Assembly (NCBI GenBank): GCA_038503065.1
Contig: JBCAMK010000001.1
Location: 2,666,001 to 2,730,000 of the forward strand
Source: Paragyromitra xinjiangensis
Lineage: Eukaryota; Ascomycota; Pezizomycetes; Pezizales; Discinaceae
Length of the DNA: 64,000 nucleotides
Direction: 5' to 3'
Below the pieces are notes generated by a model that was not told the DNA's origin, made no database searches, and saw nothing but the letters and a program-made list of their open reading frames with translations. Numbering within the stretch: the stretch's first letter is position 1; every line of letters starts with the position of its first letter. Positions 45,179-57,523 of the stretch are shown here, piece by piece. Made by a program: the position numbers and the translations under genes.

Positions 45179-47444
45179 GTGCCAGACAGACTCACAATAC
45201 CGGAGAATAACAGTATACTACTTCTTGCAATGAGTGAACCAATATTACCTGCTCCCGTGTCATCGCAAGACTCATCACAGCACCCAAGGACTTCTATCGA
45301 TGCCATAGCGACAATCCGCTCAAACACAGCCGAACAGCTCCAATACGCGGAGGAGACAGCGCACATTGCCGTCCTAGGCCTTCCGTCGACAGGCCGTGAT
45401 TCGTATATGTATCCGGAACTGTACCGGTTTCCCGATGGAAGTTACCTTGAATATATTAGAAGCGTTGAAAGGGAACTTCCGGTATGCACTCATCCCAGCC
45501 CCCAAACACCTGATCCACGTGAAGCTCGCATCTTAAAGTTACAAAAAATAGATCTTGCATCCACTGTTAGAAAAGAGCACAGAACCCTCAAAACTGGATA
45601 TCATGGTGCTTGACATCAAAGAGGATGGGACTTGCTTGGGACCCAAGATTTTCGGCATAACAAATTCACTATATCAATATCGTAGGGTGGCTTCCGTGAC
45701 CCAACCCCCCCTAGGTTATACGGCTCTAGGAGACTTTCTGAAAGAACCTAAGCCCTCTGATGTTGCTGTGCGGTTGTTTTTGGTTGAAGACTTGTCACCA
45801 GCGACCATCGAAGCTCTGGGGTTTGGATTAAAACTTGACCCTAGATTTTTCGCCGACCACCTCGACAATTGCGACTATGCAACGCCGCGAGAAGTCTTAC
45901 CAAAGCGAAAACCTAAAGCTGGAAAGCAATTTTTCTTTTCTTCGTCGTGGAAAAGGCCTGCATCTCAAATCACTCGGACTAAAGTATCGGGCATTTTCCC
46001 AAGTCGAAAGAAGGTGTCGAATCCGGGTGATGATGCATTTCCCAAAGTCAATAATATATACAGACCTCATAATAGCATGATAAAAACCCTAGATCGAGAT
46101 ATTGTCATGGCAGAAGAACGGATGAGCTTTCTGGTAAGAGATGATAATCATGGCTGGACCGGTAAGCTACACGTTTTCCCTAAAAAGGACGGGAAAGTAT
46201 AAAACCTTAAAAGAAGAGTACTAAATGTCTCAACTAATTTTTCGTAGGGGTATTTTTATTCGATCCTTTAAGAGAGTACAGGAGATTACGATCTATATCC
46301 TTTCATGAGGGCAAAACAACAAAGATATTTGATGATCCCGTTGATATCCTGGGGGCTTACCACACCAGGATATTCGCATCAATCCCTTCATTTGAAGATT
46401 TCGGTAGCTCTTGGAAAACGCCTGAATCTGAGGGGGACCCACGTACCCGAATTCAGTTTCTCAACCATATCACCAGAACGGAAAAAAGCGTTGACCCTAT
46501 CGATGTAGGGAATCCTTCAACTTTCCTGGTCTCGATACTCCGTTTCATGCTCAGCGATTGGGATATCCTCCTTGGACAAATGGAAAATCACCTCAACAAA
46601 ATTGACATACTCATGTCGGACAATACTTCACTTCAAAGGAACTTAGTTACATGGCGTATTGAGCTTGGGGTATGGAGAAAGAGCCTGGTTGAAGATTACG
46701 AGACGACGCAAATGACACCCGGGATCGCCCGACAGCTAAAGCTCGAAGATCTCGCTGTTGAATTTGAAGATACGGGCACACGCATTAAGAACATGAGAGA
46801 CCGCACTGAAAGATCCTTTAACGTTCTAATGTCATCTATGGCAATTGTTGAAAGCGGGAAAGTCATGTCGCAGACCGAGAGCTTGTCCAGGCTTACCGAA
46901 CTTGCATTCTTTTTTATCCCCTTAAGTTTTGCGACATCACTATTTGGAATGCAAATCCCAGTAGATTTCCCCTAGGCCTCAGCTCTTGTTCATTGGGAAG
47001 CTAAATCTTTCTCTACACCAGGGCTGGAGTGAAAATTACAGGCCGCACATGTGGTTTGCGACCTCGATATCTCTTGTTCTCGGCGCATACGCATTCCGAA
47101 TTCTTGTCCGCAGCAGGATCGTCCAATACCTTACAGAGTCTGTCACAGAGAGTGTGGGAAACTTTGCGGAATTGCCTCCAGGCGCTCGTATACCAACTTC
47201 GAATTATTTGGTGTGGTTTTTCTTGGAGTCTTGGGTAGTTCTTTTTTTGATAGCACTGGCGGGGGTGTCGTTTGTTGTGTTGACAATCATCTGGAAACAT
47301 GACCTTTCAGCGTCAATGAAGATTTGGATGACTGTACTAGCTTCATTTGTCGAGCTGGCTTTGGTGGTTGGAGTCTGTAGATTTGTGTGGTTGGCTGATG
47401 AAAAAGACGAGCGGTCGGTGGCCAAGGGTGCGTTGGGAACATAA
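45179..47444 (+). CDS. CorA-like Mg2+ transporter-family protein
   Basis: Four exons (45179-45481, 45576-46161, 46248-46960, 47022-47444) give 674 residues in frame (or 657 from the second ATG, MSEPILPAPV). The cytosolic N-terminal part carries VLDIKEDGTCLGPKIFG and FADHLDNCDY, followed by the beta-rich/helical region and a long coiled helix (ERSFNVLMSSMAIVESGKVM). Then comes SLSRLTELAFFFIPLSFATS and LFGMQI, where CorA proteins have the pore motif GMN; here it is GMQ. Three further hydrophobic helices follow (MWFATSISLVLGAYAFRIL, LESWVVLFLIALAGVSFVVL, MTVLASFVELALVVGVCRFV). It belongs to the divergent fungal CorA-like group rather than to a proven Mg2+ channel. Predicted membrane location. 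Introns are 94, 86 and 61 bp. Confidence 0.8.
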
Positions 47445-48662
47445 GTTGATCGATGACGATTAATGTGGAAAAACAGAAATGACGTTGGGAGAAAATCATC
47501 TTTGTTTTCATGATAAACTTGTCAAATAGGAAATCACTTTTTAGCAGCTACCCAGATTTGTAAACACTTCGTGTGATGCAGGAACTACTGACCACCATGG
47601 TGTTCTGGTCAACTCCCCTTCAATTGTGCCTTAGTCAACTGTCCAATTCACTATCCAAATGTTGATAACAACAAAGTGAGCGCCGCGCGGTAATCACCAG
47701 TAAATCACTGACGTCTGTATACAGTGTACAGTACAGCTGAGCATGCAGAATCTATTCTGTATACAACGTCAGCGATTTACAAATAGGTATTGCAGATCCC
47801 TGTGTATCTCCTAAACCTGCCTTCTACATATGTATACCGGCACGCAACTTCCGGTAGCTATTTTGCTAGCAAGCTGATCTTTTATCTTGGCATCCCAGCC
47901 ATTCACAGGCACCAATTCTAGGAATGTTGATGCTAATGAATCTGGTACGTCTGAACAGACAGACTAGCTAACTAGACGGCATCACTCTTTCAGGAAGCTC
48001 AATTGCATTGATCGATTCGCCCAGAGCGTACCTATGACTCACTGCAACCATGCTAATGCGGCACGAACTGAGTGTCGCGTCGCGTAACTACGATCACGTG
48101 TAATGCATGGTAGCGCGTAAAGTGCTCGTGTAGGCGTGAATGTACGATAAGCATCGATTAAGCAACATGATGTTGTTGGGCAGAACAGCTACCCCGCACT
48201 TCCTGACAAAAACATCTGCATCAATTGGACCAACAGCAATAGTTCCTTCAAGATCTTCCCGAACTGAGACACGAATAGAGTTTATTCAAGGCAATTACCT
48301 CTCATGATGATATAGTCATTGAGAATCTCGCCCCATTCCTGCAGGGAGACGCTGGAGGATGCTATCAAGAATCCTAGCCCGCGGCCGGTCCAAGAAGTAA
48401 GTTGTGCCACGTCAATTGCACAGCCCACAAATGACTCTTAGGACGCTTCAGGATCAACACACGATACATCGTGATCTCGCGCACAGGCACGCGTCGGCCC
48501 ATTGACTCATGTCTTCTATTCAAAAGAAACGCGTCCTCCCTCTCTGATTCCACATCAGTCCCGCATCAAGCAGCATCAAAGATAACTAGAGCACATCCTG
48601 CCCCTCTGGTTCCCCCTCTTTCCCTTCCAATTATAGTAACACAAGCTCGACAAACAAAGAAA
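47445..48662. other. Intergenic; small hairpin
   Basis: Contains the inverted repeat 47700-47780 and GC-rich promoter-side sequence for the ankyrin gene. A plus-strand frame opens upstream of the chosen ATG (from 48471), but its first 64 residues lack conserved features, so I start the gene at 48663. Confidence 0.5.
47700..47780. repeat. ~25-bp-arm inverted repeat (81 bp)
   Basis: GTAAATCACTGACGTCTGTATACAG is complementary to 47757-47780 (CTGTATACAACGTCAGCG...) with one transition and one 1-nt gap. It flanks a 32-nt centre containing GTGTACAGTACAG. It may be a solo MITE. Confidence 0.7.
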
Positions 48663-51600
48663 ATGCCTACCCAGAAATCCAAGGCCCCTGAGGAGCCCAT
48701 CCCGCTGCCTACCCAACTGCCAGCCCTCCCAGTCCCTGTGGCCCAATTCGTCAAATATGTCGAGCAGAATCCTGGTGTGCCTGTTCGTCAGCTTATGGGG
48801 CCATTCCTAGAGTATGAGTCTGTTCTTCGTGCCTATTTCGCTCAGCAACCCGACCATGAGTTCGTTCAGGGTCATGCCAATCTCATTTCACTATTTGAGG
48901 ATGGCAATGCAGATTCGTTAAAAATTCGTGCCAGAAACTTGGCTGAAGAGAGTAAAGAGGAAAGTGAGAAGTAAGTTAATATCAATTGGGCTAGCGTGGA
49001 CTAGCATTGGTTCGGATTTTTATAATTGTCGATGATTAACCCAATCTAATTGATAGATACATCATGTCCCTAGATGACAATGAGAGAAAAGCTAGCGGAG
49101 AACGTATTTTGGTTCAGTCTCTGAGGGAGTTTAGGGATAACTTCAATCTTTTCAGCGAGGGGTCTTTGATAAACCTTGGTATGTGCTATTGTCTAATATC
49201 CACTCGAGCTTAGTGGCCAACGCTCACGGTGAAATTATAGACTGGAGCAATATTATCGCTGCTGGTTCATCTGTCCTAACTCCCTTACTAAAGGTCCCCG
49301 AGAAATATGCCGAGAACAAAAGAACTCTCCGTGAATATTATCACGAGAAGCTTGCTCCTGCTTCAGATATCGATCTATTCATATACGGCATTGAAGATCC
49401 GCAAGAGGCCATCAAAAAGATGGCTGTTGTCGAGGAGACAATTAAGAACAATCTTCTCTGGGAAACGACAACCATTCGTACCCGAAATACGGTGACGATA
49501 GTCTCCCAATACCCCAACCGACATGTCCAGATCGTCCTACGTCTCTACAAATCCGCCTCCCAAATCCTCACCGGCTTCGATGTTCCCTGCTCCTGCTTTG
49601 CCTATGATGGCAAAAGGGTACTGTCTAACCCCCGTGCTCTTGCATCCTGCATGGCTCAATGCAACGACATCGACCTCACACGACGCTCTCCGTCCTACGA
49701 GAACAGACTCTCAAAATACTCCCACCGTGGCTTCGAAGTTTACTGCGACTTCCTCGACCGTTCCAGAATTGACCCATCTATTTTCGAACGCTCCTTCGGG
49801 CGCACGGTTGGTCTCGCACGTCTTCTCGTTCTGGAAGCTCTGCCAAAGCCAGAAGACAGAGATACCTATGTCGAGCAGCGTCGTCGCGAGATGGGACGCC
49901 CACGGCGTAACACCGCAAATCGACGGGTTAAAGACACCAGAGACATCAAAACGCGCGTAACAGACGAGGTTGCTGAATGGGACTTTGAAGATGTTTCCGG
50001 ATACCAGAAATTCTCAATCCCATATGGAGCAGACTACAACGCCAAGCGCATCGAGAAGCTTTTCTTCAAGAAGGACCTCCTTCTTAATGCAGAGTGGAAC
50101 CCAATGAACCAGCCACCGAACAGAACTGTCGGGTTGCATCGCCATCCGGTGTTCTTTGGGAACGTAGAGGATGTGGTTGTCGACTGCTGCGGTTTCTGCC
50201 CTGCCCCGTTGAATGAGGAGGAGAAAAAGGTGTTTGAGGAGGAAGACAAAATCTATGTTTCTGGTCCTATCACCTTTTTAAGCGACGACCCTGGCAGACA
50301 GGAGATCGGTAGCTTTTATCCGCTTGGTGCAGAAGACTATACCGATATGGCGTATGTGGGATCTACGGAGCAGCTCTGCGAAGCTATCGTTGATAATGAT
50401 GTCATGTACGTGAAGTCTTGGTGCGCGCAGGAGGGTGTTGATCTCAATCGTCGTGACTTCTGTGGACGCACTCCGTTACTGTTGGCGTGTTTGAGCAAAA
50501 GCACTGAGTTTGAGATTGTGGAGACACTCGTCAATGCTGGCGCGAGATTGGTTGCTAGACTCCAAGACGGGCGGACGGCATTGCATCTGGCAGCCGCCAG
50601 GGGACGCGCAGACATGGTGAAGATGTTGCTTGAGAAGAGTTCAGCGAACGAACATGAGAGAGATGAGAAAGAGGAAAAGAAGAAGGCAGCTGAGAAGACG
50701 GCTGGGAGAGAGAAAAAGGCCGAGGGTAAGGAGCAGAAAGATGAGGAAATGAAGGATCGGGATGAAGATGATTCTGAAGATGGAAGCTACGATAATATGT
50801 CCGATGCGAGCTCCGAAAAAGCTGGGACGACTACAACGCGCGGTTTCGTTAAAGTTGACTCCCAAGTCAGCCAGGAAGAGAGTATCCTTGATCCAGTTGA
50901 TGAGGAAGACGATGACATCTATGATATTAACATCATTGACTGGGAGTAAGTGGTATCCGATGACTTTCTCGAAGTATCCAGGAACTAATATTATCATAGT
51001 AATGGCATGTCGCCTCTCCATCACGCAATTGTTGGTGGGCACGAAGACGTTGTTGAGGCCCTTGTCTCCGGCTTCGGCGCCGACGTCCTCCTCCCCATGA
51101 AGATCTATGGGAACAATCACAACGGGAAATATCCCACAGACGCAATCCTAAACATCGTGTTGGCACTGAAGCTAAAAGACGTGGAGAAAAAGGCTAATAT
51201 AGCCGAAACTTTGCTGAAAGTGGGAGCAAGCAGTGCGCAGGCTAACAGTTTCTACAATACCAGCGCATTGCACTACGTTGTGACAGAAGGTTGCATGGAA
51301 GTCCTTGACAAAATGTTTGAGCTCGACGGACCCAGCGCCATGAGCGTCATCAACAAAATCGGAAATGCACAGAATTCTTCGTGGACTACGAATGAGACAC
51401 CTTTGATTACTGCGTATGTCTTCATAACATGTCATCTGTGTTATTGCAGTTACTAACACACATGCAGAATCACACGTTCTAAGGAGCTGGTAAATTACAT
51501 CCTTGACCGCGGAGCTCGGCCGACTATCACGCTTGAAGACTATATTCACAGTCTTCCATCCCGTAACACCCATGGACAAACTGCTAAAGGCCAGTCAAGG

Positions 51601-54569
51601 AACCACAGTCAGAACTGCGTGCAGCCCATTGAAGCCGCCCTCACGTACCAGCTTGATCTCGATATAATTTCACGACTCATCACGCTCGGGGCTGATCCGT
51701 CCACGATCACCCAGGCTACTTGGGGTAGCGTAGGCTATGACTGGGAGTTGCCGACTACAGGGAGCACGGTGTTAGATACAGTGCGGCAAAAGATTAATGG
51801 TTGTAAGAAGTTTCTAGAAGATCGGGGGAAAGAGGATAAGAAGGAGAAGAAAGAATTCAAGGAGCTTGTGGTGTTCGGTAGTGAGGTTCTGGACGAATTT
51901 GAGGAGGGGAGCTATCAACGCTTCTGCGCAGAACGCCAACGCGATACAGCGAATAGTGATCGGATGAGACATAACAAAGAGGGAGATAAACAGGAGCCTA
52001 GCGATGAGAAGGCGATAATTGCAGAACAGAGGAAAAAGGTTGCTGTGGAGAAACTCGTCGTCTACCTTGAGGGAGTGGAGAAGGAGCTTGTTGATGCCGG
52101 CGCAAAGACCTACTTTGAGTTATACCCAGAGAAGCACGAGCTCGTCTTGAAAATGGCAGCGGAACAAAGAGCAAGGGAACTTCAGTACTCGCAATTTATA
52201 CCACCGTCTCCCGTTCCCGTTCCCTTTCCCTTTCCCTTTCCCGTGGTTGAGAAGGTTGATACAGATCATATCTTCAAGGTCGACTATAACTTCAGGGTCC
52301 TATACTTAGGCGAGGGTGACGTCCAGAAAGGATATCTCCGACTCTTTGAAGCTATCTGGCGTGGTACCCCCGAGGACGCGAACATCATTAAGGAGCTCAC
52401 TCTTGGTCCATCTGGGGAGGGGAATGATCGGTTACCTGCACTTAGGATTACAGCGTGGGATAATCTCGGGTTTAGCACGTTGTGGCTGGCAATCTATAGG
52501 AGGAACTGGGATATGGCGAAGTTGATTTTGGCGATAGTGCAGGAGCAATATCAGCCGAGGGATGAAAGCTCAACCGAAAAGCGCTATGTGCTGGAGGTGG
52601 GAGATGGTTCTGACGCTGATTCAGATGTGTCGCATGATGAAATTCGGATGCAGGTTGTTGATACAGCATTTACGGTGGATAATATCGGTGCCAAGAGAGA
52701 ATTAACCAAGTGCAATACATCACCTTATGTAAGTGCATTGCTATTTTTTTGCGAAATCCTTCCGCGAGAGCTGCAGCTAATTTAAATGATAGAGTTTCCT
52801 ATCTCAAACAATAGCTCCAAGCGTGCTCCTAGGAAGGAAAGCACATAAGAAAGAATTGAAGGCAGGGACCTTAGGGGTAAGTCTAACATCTCTTACATCA
52901 CACTTGCAGCTATAGCTTACAGATATACAGGATGATGTTGGCTGGACTCCTTTGAGCTACGCAATCTATAAGGTCGACATGGAGCTTTTCCGCTTTGTTG
53001 TTGCCCTTGCTGAGGAAACGAAAGAAGACGGTGCTCGTGCATATATCAATTCAGGACTCCGACTGGCCTTGACCCTAGGTCGCACCGAGATTCTTGAGGA
53101 GATCATGAAAACTGTGTCCTTTGCAATCCCATTTGAGGAGCTAGAGGAGGCGGATGAGGAGTTCCAGATGCAGAAACCAAAGTATTACCAAGGATTAACG
53201 GTCTATGGAACAAAGCGGAAGGATTGGGCGTCGAGCTCTTACCCAGCGTACGGGACCAGTAGCGACAAATCACAGAAACCAATTCAGGTCGCAGTGTATT
53301 TTGGTCAGTTAGACTCTACCAAGTGGTTGCTCTCCGAAAGGCCATTTGAATGTCTCAAGGTGTTCATGAAATCGCACCCTGACACCATGCGAACGAAATT
53401 GCTCGAGAAACAAGGTGACAAGCTTGGTTTCCTGCTCCAGAAGGGGCTTGGGGTGGAGACGACCCTTCTACCCCACCTTGCTGTCAAAGGCTGGAGCCCC
53501 AAGTACCCAATGGAGACATTACGTTTCCTTCTCTCTCGACCTGGCGCACTTGAGGCGAGAACCAACTTGTCTATGAATCTTCCACTCTACGCGGTTGAGC
53601 AGGCTAGTAAGCACGAAGGCAGTGTAGCAGTCATTGAAGAGCTTCGTAGGCCTGAGTATGAATCCGACTTCTCCGCTCGCGATATCAAAGGACGAAACGT
53701 TATACACCATATACTAGCTCCAGGTGGCGTGGCATTTACAGATGTTAAGCGCCTTAATAAACTCTTAAGCCTGCTTCCAGAAGATATTTTAGAGACGGGT
53801 TGGACACAGCGGACGCTAGGGACGTCGCAGACACCGCTTGCATATTGGTTAAATGCACAGCAATATTCGTCGAACTTACATATTCCGACTCTCAGATTAA
53901 TCTTGGGGCATAGTAAGGGAAGGGAACTGGGGATTGCTAATAGTGAAGGGAATTTGCCGATTCATTGGGTTTGTCTCTCGTCACCAGCCCCTTTTATATG
54001 AGTGATAATTTGTGACTTTGACTGATGAGTTGAAATAGCTGTACCAAAGGGGTTACGATGGTGCTGCACGAATAATCGTCGAGATGGCACCACAATATAT
54101 TCACTCAGAGAACGCAAATGGCCGTACGCCTATCGAAATTGCGACCTCACGTTATCTATTGAACATCCGTCAGAGTCCTCCAGCAGCACCAGGTCGTGGC
54201 TATAGCAAGATCGGCTACGTGTCAGCACTGGATAAACACATGAGCTCTTTCTACCCGACGGATGACGAAATGAAACGGCTTAATACTATCATTGAGGATC
54301 GGGGTGCGAAGACAGAAGTCGATCAAGATAGGATGGAGGTTGACACGGAGACGGAAAAGGCACCGATAGTTGATCATATCACGTGGGAGTGGGATCACTC
54401 GGATGCGGAGGATATGTATCATGCCGCAGTCAGAGCCCAGGAAAAATATCCAGGCAAGAGGAAGTTGGTAAGCCTGGCAGATGCGAACGAGTTGGCGAAA
54501 CGGATCACAAGCGGGGCGAATAATCAGCCTGTAGAATTCGATGGTGGAGACATTCTAAGTTTGTGGTAA
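48663..54569 (+). CDS. Giant ankyrin-repeat protein with NTase-like N-terminus
   Basis: Eight exons (48663-48970, 49057-49178, 49241-50945, 51000-51413, 51468-52728, 52793-52876, 52931-53968, 54039-54569) give 1,820 residues in frame. The N-terminal part contains DWSNIIAAGSSVLTPLL, SDIDLFIYGI, NTVTIVSQYPNRHVQIVLRL, LTGFDVPCSCFAYDGKRVLS and SPSYENRLSKYSHRGFEVYC, a conserved module of large fungal ankyrin proteins. The AGSS...SDIDLF pairing resembles the nucleotidyltransferase fold (inference). Ankyrin repeats follow (RDFCGRTPLLLACLSKS, DGRTALHLAAARGRADMVKM, NGMSPLHHAIVGGHEDVVEA, GWTPLSYAIYKVD, EGNLPIHW, NGRTPIEIATSRYL). They are interrupted by a long Glu/Lys/Asp-rich insert (about residues 615-700) and a Pro-Val/Pro-Phe stretch (PSPVPVPFPFPFPVV). 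No signal peptide or membrane span, so probably cytosolic or nuclear. Biological role unknown. Confidence 0.85.
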
Positions 54570-57523
54570 TTTCGTGCGAGTGTATGGTGGTTGGTACCCG
54601 ATACGCAGGTCAAAGAGTGTGGGAGTCTAACGGAATGATTTCATTTTGATTGCTTTTGGAGAGACGGGAAATTCTCTACTCAATGTACTTTTCTTGCGCA
54701 ATTGCAGGTAGAAAATTCCACAATTATGCAATGATCACATAAACTTCCTATACTCTCGACATGCTGAACTGTAAAACGTTCACCATAAAATTTCTGAGTA
54801 TAATTATAGCAGATATAAAGGTTCTTCCAACTCTCTCGTCTATTCATGTGTTCCCAGCTATAGACAATAAGGCCAAGTTCAAGAAGATCTTTAGTTCAAA
54901 AGACCGACATAGATCCAAAAAACTACACATCTAAAATACCGTCCATACTACAATACCTAAACCAATAGGGCCTTAGGTATTCCACGAACACTCCCGGAGC
55001 CTCAGCAGAATCCAGCCCCAAGTCTTGCTTTTGTTTCGTAACCAAACTAGCTGGCCGATATCTTCCCGCTATGCATGATGCATGTTGCCTAAATTTTATT
55101 GCCCAGTAGATATCCATGATTTCTTTTCCTCAACTAGATAACTTAGGCGTACAAACGCAGTTGGCTGTGCAGTTAGGCAGGACACATGTTAGAAGCAGGT
55201 CAGCCTCACCGGCCCATGAGCGGCACGAGAGCTCCACAGTTGATGTTGGCCCACTCTTACCCCACATTTTTATCAGGTGACTGTGCTATGTGAATCAGGA
55301 GGCAATGATGAGATGAGACTGATTTATGAAGTGCTTGAGACATGTCCTACATACCCCTGAGTCGATAGCAAATCTTGTGATAAAAAACTGAGACATGTGC
55401 TTTTTGACAGTTGCCTATAAGTTGGGGTGTAGAGCGTGGGGGCCACATCATTATACTCTAAGCAACTCTAGGCGATGGATAAGTCCTCGAGCGAATTCAA
55501 TATTAATGGTCAAGCAGAAGCCGAAGAAGACGGCTTAGAAAAGGCCATCTAAAATACTCTCATTTGTTCAGGTTAGGCATGTTGAAAGCGAGATATGAGA
55601 GCAATGTATTGTGAGTTGCATGATCGTACAAAAGATGAGGTTGAAAACAGAAATATGTAGATACAGACTAGTCCCAACAGCAACGTCCTCCACGTGTACC
55701 ACACGAAAGCACATTATGACAAGACATATGGAGATGGAATAGGTCTCACGATTTTTCTAGTGACCCACGGAACGGTAGATCCCGATGTTCCATGATCGCA
55801 GTACATCCCTGTTAATACTTCAAACATAAGGAAGCATTGCTATCCGGGTAGCTATCTAGGAGAGCCACGATTACTCAACCTTTATTCAGAAAATGCAGAG
55901 CTAGTAGGGATAACTTGCAGTACTAATTATCCCCTCGTATGTAGCAAATCCTTCGCGACTGTAATAAATGACCCATAGGTATTACATACCCCTAGAGGCA
56001 CCCCACATAATTTATAACTTTTGGGCTTTTTAGGGTAGTTTCTTAACTATCTTAAATCTTTGCTCCCAAGCTCGAGTTTTTGGCTCTATTGGGGTATATT
56101 TGGTAGACCCACACCAAAATATGGTGAGCCTTGTGTAAAAAGAGGTAGATATACCCCTGTACCTAACCGATTTTTTATCTTTTTTATAAACCAAGATAAT
56201 AGCAATCCGGAAAGGGAACTAAATGTAATAGCCCTATAGATGCCATACCTAAATTTGTGAACTGTTTTAAAAAAATCTGGTTTTGTTATCATATATTTGG
56301 CCATTTAAGAGGTGAGTGATTTGAGATTTGTGGTTGCACCCATACAAAACTAACTCATTTCACTCCAAAATTCGCAAAAATCCACTATTTTGGAAATTCA
56401 CAGCTCCATCAAAAACTGTGACAATAAAATGTGCTCTTATAGTCTGGATGATATTATATGGCCTTTGAAGCATATCTAGTTTTTTATGCTACTGCACTGT
56501 AATTGGGCTCTATATTTTAACTCATTATTTTTGGTGGGGTTTGGTCTAGAAAATCGCTATTTTTGGTGATTTTTGACAACCCATCTAAAAAGATATAACA
56601 AGATTTCATCATTAGACCTTGTACATACACTGATTTTGTGAATTATGATATTTTTTGTAGGGTAATCAGAGCATTGGTTGTTAACCTATAGCAAATATAA
56701 AAGGCCTATTTAAATCGGGTTCGAATAAGCACCCGAATCGCGTTGTTACGTACGAAAGGGTATATACCAGATTTGGGGTGATACTAATAAGCTTCTTCTC
56801 TTCATAGCTTAAGATGTCTTAAATTAGTACAAAAGAGTTAGAAGATTCCCCTCCTCTGTAGATTGCCATTGGTCTTCTGGAATACGAATGATATAGATAC
56901 ATAAGTGATAAATATCAATAGTAACATAAAAATAGCATGAATAAACGTTACATGTGGTTCTATCCTTGCTAAGTTCAGCCCAGGTTATCCAACATGGATC
57001 CATGCATCACATATGCTCGAAATTACAAACAGATACCTCAAACCGTATGACTATTCACATGAGAAGCCGGGGGGAAAAGAAAATAAAGTGAGCATTCCAG
57101 TATGCTGCTGTTTGTATACAGATCCTCATTTTTTCCATCCAACCCTAGAAAAACGATAATGAGATTTAATCATCTTTCTAGGGTTGTTTTAGAGCCACCA
57201 TCGCTGTTGGTACATATGATCCCGTAGGAAGGGAAGGGGAAAAAATGAAGGAGGGGATTAGTGAAACCCCCAAATCAAGTAGCCGCCATAGCCGTAACCC
57301 TTTCGGTTACGCGACATATGCTGCCATTTCCTTGTGAAGAGCTCCCAACCTTCGTCAGAGGGGTGTGCGGCACAGTAAGAGCTAGGATATAATCATTAGC
57401 AAATCTATTTAGTGATATGATAGGGATATAGCCTACTTTTTAGATGTCTAAGCTTCACGAGATTATTTGTCGAAAGGTTATCTCTAACTAATGCTGTTTC
57501 AGGTTCGAGCCCACTTTTTCGAG
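54570..57523. other. No supported gene, AT-rich
   Basis: About 3 kb with high A+T, especially 55980-56800, and frequent stops in all frames. No repeat longer than a few words was noticed. Probably decayed repeat sequence plus the 3' side of the NLR-like gene. Confidence 0.55.

Noticed and set aside
49183..49240. Reading through the second intron of the ankyrin gene as coding
   Set aside because: The sequence begins GTATGT and ends ATAG, and splicing restores the conserved LDWSNIIAAG; reading through leaves the preceding exon in a different frame.
57498..57515. GGTTCGAGCCC, another B-box-like word
   Set aside because: Flanking bases do not form a T-stem and no A-box lies upstream at the right distance.
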